Below are positions 41,222 through 48,197 of a DNA stretch of 57,330 nt, one piece after another. How positions within the stretch are numbered: position 1 is the first letter of the stretch; each line of letters begins with the position of its first letter. A program made the translations under genes and the position numbers. Under the pieces are notes generated by a model. That model worked only from the letters and a program-made list of their open reading frames with translations, had not been told where the DNA came from and did not search any database. The stretch is taken from the IMG/VR virus record IMGVR_UViG_3300027833_001471, positions 1 to 57,330 of that record, one strand, 5' to 3'. The DNA comes from a virus.

Positions 41222-41730
41222 TCGTCACCCCTAACTTCAAAATATCTATCAGCATTTAATAACCAAATATTCTGATCTACCCCAAACACTTCTTCAGTGC
41301 TTACTAGGTCTACCAAACCATTTCTTTCGAGAATGTAATATAGCTTATTAAGTCTTCCCATCTTGCCACTTGCATCGTTATTTATGTTGGTTGTAATGTA
41401 TATTGGATCGTTAGTAGCATATATGACCTTTGGAAGATGGTAGTAGAACATCCAACAGTTCATATGGTTTTTGCTCAAACCCTTTGGTCTTGAGTATAAT
41501 TGACATCCTCTATATAAAGCCCTAACGCCATCTCTAAATTGATGTACACCAGATATGCCTACCATCTTGCCATCAACTGATGTCTCGAACCACACGCCAC
41601 CATCGTCAAGAGTCTTTTGGAAATTCATGACTTCTAACGAGTTGTTGTTTTTATAACCAAGTTTGTCACATTCTTCTATAAAAGTTAGAAGTTGGGGTGT
41701 CACTTCGTGTAGTTGATTAGTGCGTATCAT
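41218..41730 (-). CDS. GNAT-like acyltransferase
   Basis: 170 residues. GVWFETSVDGKMVGISGVHQF has the GNAT beta-2/beta-3 pattern, and later 'LYYILERNGLVDLVSTEEVFGVDQNIW' its C-terminal half, but the CoA loop (R/Q-x-x-G-x-G/A) is not clear. ATGA overlaps on both sides place it firmly in the P450 cassette. Could acylate the cassette product. Confidence 0.6.
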   Translation of the reverse strand: MIRTNQLHEVTPQLLTFIEECDKLGYKNNNSLEVMNFQKTLDDGGVWFETSVDGKMVGISGVHQFRDGVRALYRGCQLYSRPKGLSKNHMNCWMFYYHLPKVIYATNDPIYITTNINNDASGKMGRLNKLYYILERNGLVDLVSTEEVFGVDQNIWLLNADRYFEVRGDE

Positions 41731-42974
41731 GAGAACTTGAATTCTAAATCTTTGTATACGGTAGTTGACCCAAACATCGCTGGTAATAGTTCTGGCTCTT
41801 TCGTAATCTCAAAATTGTCAAACCTATCAAGCAAGCTATTAATTATCATTTCAAGAAAGTGCTTGACAAGGAAGTCGCCAGTACAGTGGTGAGGTCCGTA
41901 AGCAAGGGTTACTGGAAGTGGTTCGTCATCTCGTTCAAGACTAAACTCTAGGGGATTTTTAAAGTATTTGGGGTCACGGTTTGCTCCATATGTATACAAA
42001 AGAATTCTACCATTTGCATCAAACTTGTATCCATGGTAATCTATGTCTTCTGTGATATCACGTATGCCACCCTTTAGTGGGGCGAGACGCATACTTTCTC
42101 TTGCAAACTTTGAGACAAGTGTTCTATCTGCTTTAATTCTCTTGACAATATCAGGATACTTGGCAAGGTTCATAGCTAGGTTCTGGTACATACTCAGAGC
42201 AAAGGTTGGAATTACAACAGTCCATAAGCTTTGGATAAACATATATCCCATCCTACGTGGGTTGTCATTGTATATCCATTGCTTGTCACTCAAGTTCTTC
42301 GTCATATTAATCATTGTATCGTCATCAACACCCTCAAGATGATAATAGCTAATAGCTTCATCTACGATACGTGCAAACATATTATAGAACTCAGTAGTTT
42401 CGGCAACTGGCTTATCGTAGTCAAAGTCTGGGTTGAAATTAGAGAAGACACCCCCAGGGCGCATCCACTCGTGAAAGCCATCCTTAACATAATCCTCTGA
42501 CACATCTAGTTCTGCCCAAGGAAATTCTATAGTCTGTATCTGAGTGTCGGTAACAATCCTACCGATGACGTCATAAGACACGAATGGTTTGTTCTTTTCT
42601 ATCTTATCGAACCATTTGTCTATATTTGACTTCAGCGCGTCAATCATAAAGCCAGAACGTCTTTTCGCCCAATTAAGGCTTTCCTTCTTCGCAAGATGAT
42701 GATGCGGACCTTCTCTTAGTGTCAATGCATAACCTGCTCTCCAAATACCACCAAGTGGTGTTGGGTCAAAAGGTGCTGGTGATGTCTTAGCTAAGCTGAA
42801 TTCTTCATTCATCTTTGAGGCTTCTTTGAGCCTATCCATTGAGAAGATTATCCAGTGTTTGTATATTGGATGCCAAAAGAAACCTCTTGGTTCGTTTTCG
42901 AAACAAAAAGTAGTGTGTTCATCCATGTTATACAGGAAATCGGGATTAACGATTTCAAAATCATTTTTTCTCAT
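41727..42974 (-). CDS. Cytochrome P450
   Basis: 415 residues, full P450 length for a soluble bacterial enzyme. K-helix E293-x-x-R296 (ESMR), the PERF-like 'NPLEFSLERD', and the heme loop LAYGPHHCTGDFL with ligand Cys364. N-terminal 'W.R' C-helix region GPHHHLAKKESLNWAKRR. No membrane anchor. It would need heme and a host ferredoxin. P450s are rare in phages. Lies 15 bases after a virion-like gene that has its own late promoter, so it is probably made late in infection. Confidence 0.92.
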   Translation of the reverse strand: MRKNDFEIVNPDFLYNMDEHTTFCFENEPRGFFWHPIYKHWIIFSMDRLKEASKMNEEFSLAKTSPAPFDPTPLGGIWRAGYALTLREGPHHHLAKKESLNWAKRRSGFMIDALKSNIDKWFDKIEKNKPFVSYDVIGRIVTDTQIQTIEFPWAELDVSEDYVKDGFHEWMRPGGVFSNFNPDFDYDKPVAETTEFYNMFARIVDEAISYYHLEGVDDDTMINMTKNLSDKQWIYNDNPRRMGYMFIQSLWTVVIPTFALSMYQNLAMNLAKYPDIVKRIKADRTLVSKFARESMRLAPLKGGIRDITEDIDYHGYKFDANGRILLYTYGANRDPKYFKNPLEFSLERDDEPLPVTLAYGPHHCTGDFLVKHFLEMIINSLLDRFDNFEITKEPELLPAMFGSTTVYKDLEFKFS

Positions 42975-42989
42975 AATATACTCTAATTG

Positions 42990-43292
42990 TTAGAGGTCGG
43001 CAGTCTCTGGTGTAAATGAAATAGTCCAACCATCTGAAATCAAAGATGCCTTTGCAGAAGCAGAAACATTAGCCATAAGAGTAGTGTATTGAGAAGCGGC
43101 TTCATCTGTCCAGTTTGTTACAATAGTATGTGTCCCTGAGTCTACCGACGTAGTTGTTGTTCTACCACCATTTGTAGTTTGCTCATTGAGAAAAGATAAT
43201 ACATCAGAAGGCAGATAACTAGCAATATGAGAAAGAGCCTCATCTGTAGTGATATCTGTTGGTGGTGTGAAAGTAACTGTTTGTTGTACCAT
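42990..43292 (-). CDS. Small Thr/Ser-rich virion-like protein
   Basis: 100 residues, Thr/Ser-rich beta pattern (QQTVTFTPPTDITTDEALSHI, GTHTIVTNWTDEA), typical of small phage structural proteins. First gene after the late promoter at 43318-43311, with AAGGAGATT before the ATG. A plausible substrate of the tailoring enzymes that follow in the same operon, though no recognisable leader/core peptide or carrier-protein Ser motif is present. Confidence 0.65.
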   Translation of the reverse strand: MVQQTVTFTPPTDITTDEALSHIASYLPSDVLSFLNEQTTNGGRTTTTSVDSGTHTIVTNWTDEAASQYTTLMANVSASAKASLISDGWTISFTPETADL

Positions 43293-43310
43293 ATTTAATC
43301 TCCTTTTGTC

Positions 43311-43318
43311 TATTTATA
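43311..43318 (-). promoter_or_regulatory. T4-like late promoter of the P450 cassette (TATAAATA)
   Basis: Exact minus-strand TATAAATA 18 bases before the 43292 start. Genes from 43292 to 35929 have gaps of at most 16 bases, so one late transcript can carry them. Confidence 0.75.
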
Positions 43319-43823
43319 CGTTATCCCAGAAACTCTTCTTCTTTCTACCATGTACGATTAAATGCAACCTATCTTCGTTAGAGTTGTTCTCAACCCAATG
43401 TGGGTAATGCACATTAAGGACAAATGATGCCCCAGAGTGATAAGGAACTTCTTTCCCATCTAATATGAACTTACTTCCTTTTGGATATGTTATTGACATA
43501 TTAAGAGTGTCAAGCCAATTGTGTTCTGGTACATCTCTATGTTCAGCAATCATACCACCAGACTTTATAAGCAGAAACCTACAATCATCTATTTTATCAT
43601 ATGGTAATGACTTAATAAAATCTGTAGTCTTAGGACATTTCAATCCTACTTCTGTGATATTATCTTTTAAGAACAAAGATACAGCAAACCAGTCTTTATG
43701 ACCATCTTGTGGTCTATTGATTGTTAATGTTTCTTTGACTGATAAGTATTCTTGTTCTATATCATGACAAGGAACATTAAAGTTCATTTTAACCCAAGGG
43801 ACGTCACTGCTTCTATAATACAT
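43314..43823 (-). CDS. Asp/Asn beta-hydroxylase-like Fe(II) dioxygenase
   Basis: 169 residues. AEHRDVPEHN (H95, D97), then H139/H142 in NVHYPHWVENNS and R152 in DRLHLIVHG complete the HxD...H...R pattern of aspartyl/asparaginyl beta-hydroxylases; the whole second half aligns with that fold. N-terminal 'VPWVKMNFNVP' fits as well. Preceded by its own late promoter at 43931-43924. Protein Asp/Asn hydroxylation or free-substrate oxidation both possible. Confidence 0.8.
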   Translation of the reverse strand: MYYRSSDVPWVKMNFNVPCHDIEQEYLSVKETLTINRPQDGHKDWFAVSLFLKDNITEVGLKCPKTTDFIKSLPYDKIDDCRFLLIKSGGMIAEHRDVPEHNWLDTLNMSITYPKGSKFILDGKEVPYHSGASFVLNVHYPHWVENNSNEDRLHLIVHGRKKKSFWDNV

Positions 43824-43912
43824 AATTTACCTTAATTAGAATCTTATTGTATATCATAAGGGATAACCCTATTATACATGACTTAGAAAGTTTGTCAAGC
43901 AAAAAGTAACTG

Positions 43913-43940
43913 TTGACAACAAGTATTTATAGTGTAGAAT
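43913..43940 (+). promoter_or_regulatory. Sigma70-type early promoter
   Basis: TTGACA 43913-43918, 16-base spacer (which contains the opposite-strand late box), TAGAAT 43935-43940. Confidence 0.6.
43924..43931 (-). promoter_or_regulatory. T4-like late promoter (TATAAATA)
   Basis: Exact minus-strand TATAAATA about 100 bases before the 43823 start; nested inside the divergent early promoter at 43913-43940. Confidence 0.6.
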
Positions 43941-43947
43941 AGTGTTT

Positions 43948-44262
43948 ATGAATGCTTATGATGTAATGATACAAAAGATAGTTCGCAATGCAATCTACAC
44001 AATTCGTCGTAGAGGCATGGAGTGCGAACCAGAACAGATCGAACCAATGGAGTACGATGCACTTCCTATGGGCAATGGTCTGGAACATCGTGGCTTCCTC
44101 AAAACTAAAGATGCATACATGTTTAAAGACTTGTTAGCACTAGAACTTACCATCCAATATATTGCATACCAAAAGAAGCACGATGATGATCGTATCAACG
44201 AACCACGTGTTAGTTTGAGAAAAGATGGTTTAGAAATACTTTTTTATACTCAAGGGGGTTGA
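43948..44262 (+). CDS. Early hypothetical protein
   Basis: 104 residues from ATG 43948 (GTG 43942 also in frame). Basic N-terminal helix (NAYDVMIQKIVRNAIYTIRRR), then helical. The predicted transcription start (about 43947) nearly meets the ATG, so the mRNA would be leaderless or start lower. No family. Confidence 0.65.
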   Translation: MNAYDVMIQKIVRNAIYTIRRRGMECEPEQIEPMEYDALPMGNGLEHRGFLKTKDAYMFKDLLALELTIQYIAYQKKHDDDRINEPRVSLRKDGLEILFYTQGG

Positions 44263-44287
44263 CAAGCCCGAATCAATATGACATACA
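44259..44287 (+). promoter_or_regulatory. Sigma70-type early promoter with GANTC in spacer
   Basis: TTGACA 44259-44264; spacer with GAATC at positions 6-10; CATACA 44282-44287. Shares GAATCAATATG with the 44780 promoter. Confidence 0.65.
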
Positions 44288-44315
44288 GTATAGGTAACAA
44301 CACGAAAGAAATAAA

Positions 44316-44486
44316 ATGACACTTAATGAATTATGCGACCAGTACGATGATTTTCTTTTTGAAAACGATTTGCCTCCTATGAGTGCTGATGAGCTTTTGT
44401 TTGAACATGATCTTACACCAGAACAGTGTGATTATCTGGAACAGTTTATTGAATCATGGCATGTAGCAGAAAAGGAAGCCGCATAA
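44316..44486 (+). CDS. Small acidic hypothetical protein
   Basis: 56 residues, very acidic (DQYDDFLFENDLPP, LFEHDLTPEQCDYLEQF), helical, no family. GAAAGAAAT upstream; TAATG overlap with the next gene. The charge pattern would suit a DNA-mimic or inhibitor, which is only a guess. Confidence 0.65.
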   Translation: MTLNELCDQYDDFLFENDLPPMSADELLFEHDLTPEQCDYLEQFIESWHVAEKEAA

Positions 44487-44776
44487 TGGGCAAACGTGGT
44501 GAACTAAAAGACATGGATGGCTTTGAAGAAGGTGTACGTCAAAGTGCTGTTCAGTACAATGTTGTTTTGTTTCAGCCAAGAAAACCATCACTCGTTAGTG
44601 GCACTTTCAAAGATTTAGGGGAAGCCCAAACATATAGTAGAGATATGTTATCAGAACAAACAAAAGTTCGCAGTGCAATGATTTATGCAATAGATGAGTC
44701 TGATCACCATGCATTAGTTGGTACTATTACTCGTAATATGAAATGGAACTTAGTAATACCAGAGGCGCACAAATAA
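44486..44776 (+). CDS. Early hypothetical protein
   Basis: 96 residues from ATG 44486 (TAATG overlap); an in-frame ATG at 44456 lies inside the previous gene and is rejected. Basic, alpha/beta, no family. Confidence 0.7.
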   Translation: MGKRGELKDMDGFEEGVRQSAVQYNVVLFQPRKPSLVSGTFKDLGEAQTYSRDMLSEQTKVRSAMIYAIDESDHHALVGTITRNMKWNLVIPEAHK

Positions 44777-44779
44777 GTC

Positions 44780-44808
44780 TTGACACCATCGAATCAATAT
44801 GGCATAAA
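44780..44808 (+). promoter_or_regulatory. Sigma70-type early promoter with GANTC in spacer
   Basis: TTGACA 44780-44785; spacer with GAATC at positions 6-10; CATAAA 44803-44808. Confidence 0.65.
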
Positions 44809-44843
44809 GTATGTATAAGTTATCTAAACAGAAGGAAATCAAA

Positions 44844-45023
44844 ATGGATATTCAATCAGCAACACAAGTCGCAGAAACTATGCGTCGATTAGTACGCCGT
44901 TCTGCAAATTTTGGCAAAAGCCGTGAAGATATTCTTGATGAGATCATGATGATCGCAGAAGATTATGAAGGATTGGCAGATCGAATGGATCAGTCAATGG
45001 CGCAAGAATGTGAGGTAGCATGA
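44844..45023 (+). CDS. Small helical hypothetical protein
   Basis: 59 residues from ATG 44844 (AGAAGGAAATC upstream). Helical with 'TMRRLVRRSANFGKSREDILDEIMMIAEDYE'. ATGA overlap with the next gene. No family. Confidence 0.65.
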   Translation: MDIQSATQVAETMRRLVRRSANFGKSREDILDEIMMIAEDYEGLADRMDQSMAQECEVA

Positions 45024-45184
45024 TACACAAATATCATATGAACCGCTTTGTTACTAAAGAACAGATGCAAGAACTCTGGGACGAAGCAAAGGTTGCTGAA
45101 AAGAACAATGATGTCGAAACCTTAGATATGTTAGATTTAATTTTTGAGAAAATTGATTTGGGCAAAATTCTGGTTCCTGCGTAA
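45020..45184 (+). CDS. Small hypothetical protein
   Basis: 54 residues, helical, acidic, coupled by ATGA to the gene before; TGAGG ribosome site within that gene. Its stop is followed by a TATAAATA and a terminator. Confidence 0.6.
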   Translation: MIHKYHMNRFVTKEQMQELWDEAKVAEKNNDVETLDMLDLIFEKIDLGKILVPA

Positions 45185-45192
45185 TATAAATA
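45185..45192 (+). promoter_or_regulatory. Possible late promoter (TATAAATA) just before a terminator
   Basis: Exact TATAAATA on the plus strand. Transcription from it would begin near 45199 and meet the terminator hairpin at once, then reach the PiT-like gene. Confidence 0.45.
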
Positions 45193-45200
45193 AAGTTTCT

Positions 45201-45228
45201 AAAGGGGCTGTTCTGGCCTCTTTTTTTT
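45201..45228 (+). terminator. Rho-independent terminator
   Basis: AAAGGGGC pairs with GGCCTCTTT (one G:T, loop of about six) followed by a T8 run. Ends the early transcript from 43.9-45.2 kb. Confidence 0.75.
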
Positions 45229-45271
45229 ATGTGAGCGACAGGGTAAAGCTGTCAAGCAAAAGGAGAAACAA

Positions 45272-46231
45272 ATGGACGCACTCACTATATGGATGGTGGT
45301 AGGATTTATATTCGCCGCTTATGCCGTAATTGCAAATGATTCAGTACAAACATTAGGTACATGGATCGCATCAAACAATGAAAAGTTTCATTGGAGAACA
45401 ATGTGGATAGCCGCATCGGCTGTTCTAATCTATACATTATGGTATGGATGGTACATGAATGGTGGAGACATCAGTTATGGACGATTAAACAAAATTCCAT
45501 TTCAAGAAGTAAAATGGTATCACGCACTAGCACCCGCAGTTCTGTTGGGGCTAACACGTTTCGGCGTACCAGTATCAACATCATTCCTAGTTCTATCAGC
45601 ATTCGCTAGTACATTTGTACTAGAAAAGATGTTGATGAAGTCAATGATGGGTTATGCAGTTGCGGCTGTGGCGGCATACGTCATATGGCTCGTAGTAAGC
45701 CGCCTGTTGGACGAAGCGAAGCCTGTTAAAGAAAACCATAAAACGGCATGGAGAGTGGCTCAGTGGGTCACTACAGGCTTCCTGTGGTTCACTTGGTTAT
45801 CGCACGATATGGCTAACATCGCGGTGTTTTTACCACGTCAGTTAGACGTACCATTAATGCTTATGATCACAGCAGTATTTGTGATTGGGCTTGGCTTCAT
45901 GTTTCGTGAAGGTGGTGGTAAGATTCAACAGATTGTAGTCGAGAAACATAACACTCGCTACGTTCGATCTGCTACAATCATCGATCTGGTGTATTGGTTG
46001 ATCCTATACTTCTTTAAGGAACTGAATGATATTCCAATGTCAACGACTTGGGTATTTGTAGGATTGCTTTGTGGGCGTGAATTGGCTATGGCTAGTTACA
46101 CAGGCAAGGCAAAATTTAAGACAGTCTTCCCACTGATTGGGCGAGACTTTATGAAGATGATGGTGGGTCTTGGCGCATCCTTGGGTATCGTGCTACTTAT
46201 CCATTACATCTTAGTACCAAACGGATTTTAA
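45272..46231 (+). CDS. PiT-family (PHO4-like) phosphate transporter
   Basis: 319 residues, 9-10 membrane spans. The first span carries IANDSVQTLGTW and a second block WLSHDMANIAVFLPR, the duplicated PiT signature (ANDxxN.. type), and GVPVSTSFLVLSAFAS matches PiT's 'G.P.STTH'. Shorter than bacterial Pit (about 420-500). Located in the inner membrane; likely imports phosphate or a related anion during infection. AAAGGAGAAAC ribosome site; hemJ follows 16 bases later. Confidence 0.8.
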   Translation: MDALTIWMVVGFIFAAYAVIANDSVQTLGTWIASNNEKFHWRTMWIAASAVLIYTLWYGWYMNGGDISYGRLNKIPFQEVKWYHALAPAVLLGLTRFGVPVSTSFLVLSAFASTFVLEKMLMKSMMGYAVAAVAAYVIWLVVSRLLDEAKPVKENHKTAWRVAQWVTTGFLWFTWLSHDMANIAVFLPRQLDVPLMLMITAVFVIGLGFMFREGGGKIQQIVVEKHNTRYVRSATIIDLVYWLILYFFKELNDIPMSTTWVFVGLLCGRELAMASYTGKAKFKTVFPLIGRDFMKMMVGLGASLGIVLLIHYILVPNGF

Positions 46232-46247
46232 TTGAAAGGACTATATT

Positions 46248-46679
46248 ATGAGTAGCTACGAAATTGTTTTGATAATACATATCTTGGCAGTAATATCATG
46301 GATGGCAGGGCTGTTCTATTTGCCAAGAGTAATGGTGTATCATTCCCAAGAGACGAAACCTGGGGATGATATGGATAAAGTTTTCCAAACAATGGAAGTA
46401 AAACTGTTAAGAGCAATAATGATGCCAGCAATGTTTGCCACATTATTCTCTGGTATTGCTTTGATTGGTTTGGGATACGTTGATTGGTCACTCACGTGGC
46501 CTTATGTAAAGCTTGTGAGTGTATTCTTGATGTTTGGCTTTCATGGCTTCTTGAGTAAACAGCGTAAGAACTTTATCAAAGGTGAGAATATCCCATCACC
46601 AAAGAAGATGCGGATATTAAATGAAGTACCTACGATCTTGTTGATCATTATCGTGGCGTCAGTAATTCTTAAATATTAA
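46248..46679 (+). CDS. hemJ: Protoporphyrinogen IX oxidase HemJ
   Basis: 143 residues, four membrane spans. HILAVISWMAGLFYLPRVMVYH, then VKLLRAIMMPAMFATLFSGI, KLVSVFLMFGFHGFLSKQRKNF and RILNEVPTILLIIIV match HemJ block for block, including the conserved His and the 'RxLNExPT' end. HemJ is the form used by alphaproteobacteria and many cyanobacteria. It oxidises protoporphyrinogen IX (the HemF product) to protoporphyrin IX in the inner membrane. Sits far from hemEFC but completes the pathway to protoporphyrin. Confidence 0.95.
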   Translation: MSSYEIVLIIHILAVISWMAGLFYLPRVMVYHSQETKPGDDMDKVFQTMEVKLLRAIMMPAMFATLFSGIALIGLGYVDWSLTWPYVKLVSVFLMFGFHGFLSKQRKNFIKGENIPSPKKMRILNEVPTILLIIIVASVILKY

Positions 46680-46690
46680 GGAGATATATA

Positions 46691-46843
46691 ATGGCTTACA
46701 AATTAGTAGTTGAGAGTAATTATGAAACATACGTCAGAAAACGTGGTAAAAATAAGCAAGCACTTGAAGATTTAGCGCTTAAGTTGTCGATGAAGAAACC
46801 ACATGCCAAATTCTATGTCGTTAAGGACACTATGAAAATCTGA
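46691..46843 (+). CDS. Small basic hypothetical protein
   Basis: 50 residues, basic, alpha/beta (AYKLVVESNYETYVRKRGKNK), AAGGAGATA ribosome site, 11 bases after hemJ. No family. Last gene before the tmRNA. Confidence 0.65.
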   Translation: MAYKLVVESNYETYVRKRGKNKQALEDLALKLSMKKPHAKFYVVKDTMKI

Positions 46844-46882
46844 CAAATATGTCACACAAAAATAACTAATTAGGCTGGATGA

Positions 46883-46911
46883 TTGACATCTGGCCTTTTT
46901 AATGATATATA
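46883..46911 (+). promoter_or_regulatory. Sigma70-type promoter of the tmRNA gene
   Basis: TTGACA 46883-46888, 17-base spacer, TATATA 46906-46911; predicted start near 46918, just before the tmRNA acceptor piece. Confidence 0.75.
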
Positions 46912-46919
46912 CTATATGT

Positions 46920-47240
46920 GAACGTTGAAGTGACGTAAATACGGATCGGACTTGGGGGCAGTACCCAACGCCTCCACCACAAGCACATTACGCCTTACTG
47001 CAATAAGGTGTTTTTGCAGAGACACAGACCTCACGAGGGTTGAAGATGATGTGCTTTTGATGGGGGCGAACTAGGATCGACGGACGGAATAGCTGAGTGG
47101 AGTTCATCGGGTGATCGCGTATAGATCAATTAAACTAAATGCAAATGAAAATTTCGCACCATCTGGATTTGCCTTAGCGGCATAATCACAGGGGGTTGGC
47201 GACTTACCTAGCAACAGAAAAGTCGTACTTAAAACAATTA
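46920..47240 (+). ncRNA. ssrA: Circularly permuted two-piece tmRNA (ssrA)
   Basis: Acceptor piece first (~46922-46979): T-arm TTGGG/CCCAA with seven-base loop (46952-46968), acceptor strand CGCCTCC 46969-46975, discriminator A, encoded CCA 46977-46979. Coding piece from 47062: GGGGGCG (47062-47068) pairs with the acceptor strand, followed by a D-arm-like GAACTAGGATCGACGG. The excised segment 46980-47061 is closed by AAGCACAT/ATGTGCTT (46981/47049), which brings the processing sites together. Tag frame 47141-47185 encodes ANENFAPSGFALAA then TAA. A hairpin/pseudoknot follows (GTTGGCGACTT, GCAAC, AAGTCG). The 3' end (~47232-47240) is estimated. This gene order is the alphaproteobacterial/marine-cyanobacterial form. 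Confidence 0.93.
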
Positions 47241-47256
47241 TAAAGGAAAAGATGTA

Positions 47257-48069
47257 ATGAATAGACTATTAACAACAACAGCAGTGATGGTACTGCTAAC
47301 GGGAACTGCACATGCAGACCAAACTTTGATTTCACCAGCAGCACCACTAGTAACTGGCTCAATCGAAACTGTAATCGCAGAAACTGGAACAACTGATAAG
47401 TACGGAGCAACTACATCTTTTGATCTCGACGTTAACACACCAGACGGTATTGTGACTGGCGGCATTTCTTTTAAAGCAACTCCAAGTACATCAGTATCTG
47501 TTGATGAATGGAATATTGCTACAACTGTAGGCGCGGCAACGTTGTCTTTTGGTGACCAAGGTAACATCTGGTTCGATACAGAAAGTGCCGCAGTAAACGG
47601 TACAATCGAAGAGCCAACGATGGCTAAAGAGAGCTTGCAAGTATCAGCAATGGGTGCAACTGTTGCACTTGGTTTTGATGCAATCGCCACAGACGTCACA
47701 GATTTGGAAAACGTCCAAGTAGGATATGGTTTTGACGCAAGCATTCTTAGTGTTGCAACCGTAGCTGACTATAACGTAGACTCAAAAGAGTGGGTTCTTG
47801 CGGGTCGTGCAGACACAGCAGGTATGCTTGAAGGTGTACGTCTTGGTGGTGCAGTATCATACGGTTCGCTAAGTGAGAAAACAAACTTCGAAGCAGATGC
47901 TACTGTAATGGGGATCACTGGTTACTTGAACGGTGACACAGATGACCTAACGCAAAACGTTGGTGCATCATACATCATGGGTGAAGTATTGACAGTAGAA
48001 GGCGCAGTAAACTATAACTTGAATACAGAAGTGGTTGCACCATCTGTAACGTTGTCTTTCGACTTCTAA
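47257..48069 (+). CDS. Alphaproteobacterial-type outer-membrane porin
   Basis: 270 residues: signal peptide (MNRLLTTTAVMVLLTGTAHA, cleavage after AHA), then amphipathic beta strands (GITGYLNGD, NVGASYIMGEVLTVEGAVNYNL) and a C-terminal Phe (TLSFDF), the Bam-recognition end of porins. Acidic overall, like Rhodobacter porins, but short (about 290-300 usual). AAAGGAAAAG ribosome site. It begins about 20 bases after the tmRNA, with no terminator between, so it may share that transcript. Terminator at 48117. Confidence 0.75.
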   Translation: MNRLLTTTAVMVLLTGTAHADQTLISPAAPLVTGSIETVIAETGTTDKYGATTSFDLDVNTPDGIVTGGISFKATPSTSVSVDEWNIATTVGAATLSFGDQGNIWFDTESAAVNGTIEEPTMAKESLQVSAMGATVALGFDAIATDVTDLENVQVGYGFDASILSVATVADYNVDSKEWVLAGRADTAGMLEGVRLGGAVSYGSLSEKTNFEADATVMGITGYLNGDTDDLTQNVGASYIMGEVLTVEGAVNYNLNTEVVAPSVTLSFDF

Positions 48070-48116
48070 GATACGCTACGCAGTAAAAACTGCAAATTTA
48101 CGCTTAAACGTAAACT

Positions 48117-48151
48117 AAAGGGGTTGCTAGTTAATACAGCAACCCTTTTTT
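48117..48151 (+). terminator. Rho-independent terminator
   Basis: AAAGGGGTTGC 48117-48127 pairs with GCAACCCTTTTTT 48139-48151 (loop of 11), ending in T6. Closes the porin transcript. Confidence 0.9.
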
Positions 48152-48160
48152 GTTTCTTTG

Positions 48161-48168
48161 TATAAATA
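48161..48168 (+). promoter_or_regulatory. T4-like late promoter (TATAAATA) of heme oxygenase
   Basis: Exact TATAAATA 30 bases before the heme oxygenase start, right after the porin terminator. Confidence 0.75.
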
Positions 48169-48197
48169 CAAGAAAGCAGTGCAAAGAGAGGTATATT

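Noticed and set aside
42990-43292. Carrier protein or precursor peptide for the P450 cassette
   Set aside because: No DSL-type phosphopantetheine site and no leader/core pattern; it looks like a virion protein, though it remains a possible substrate.
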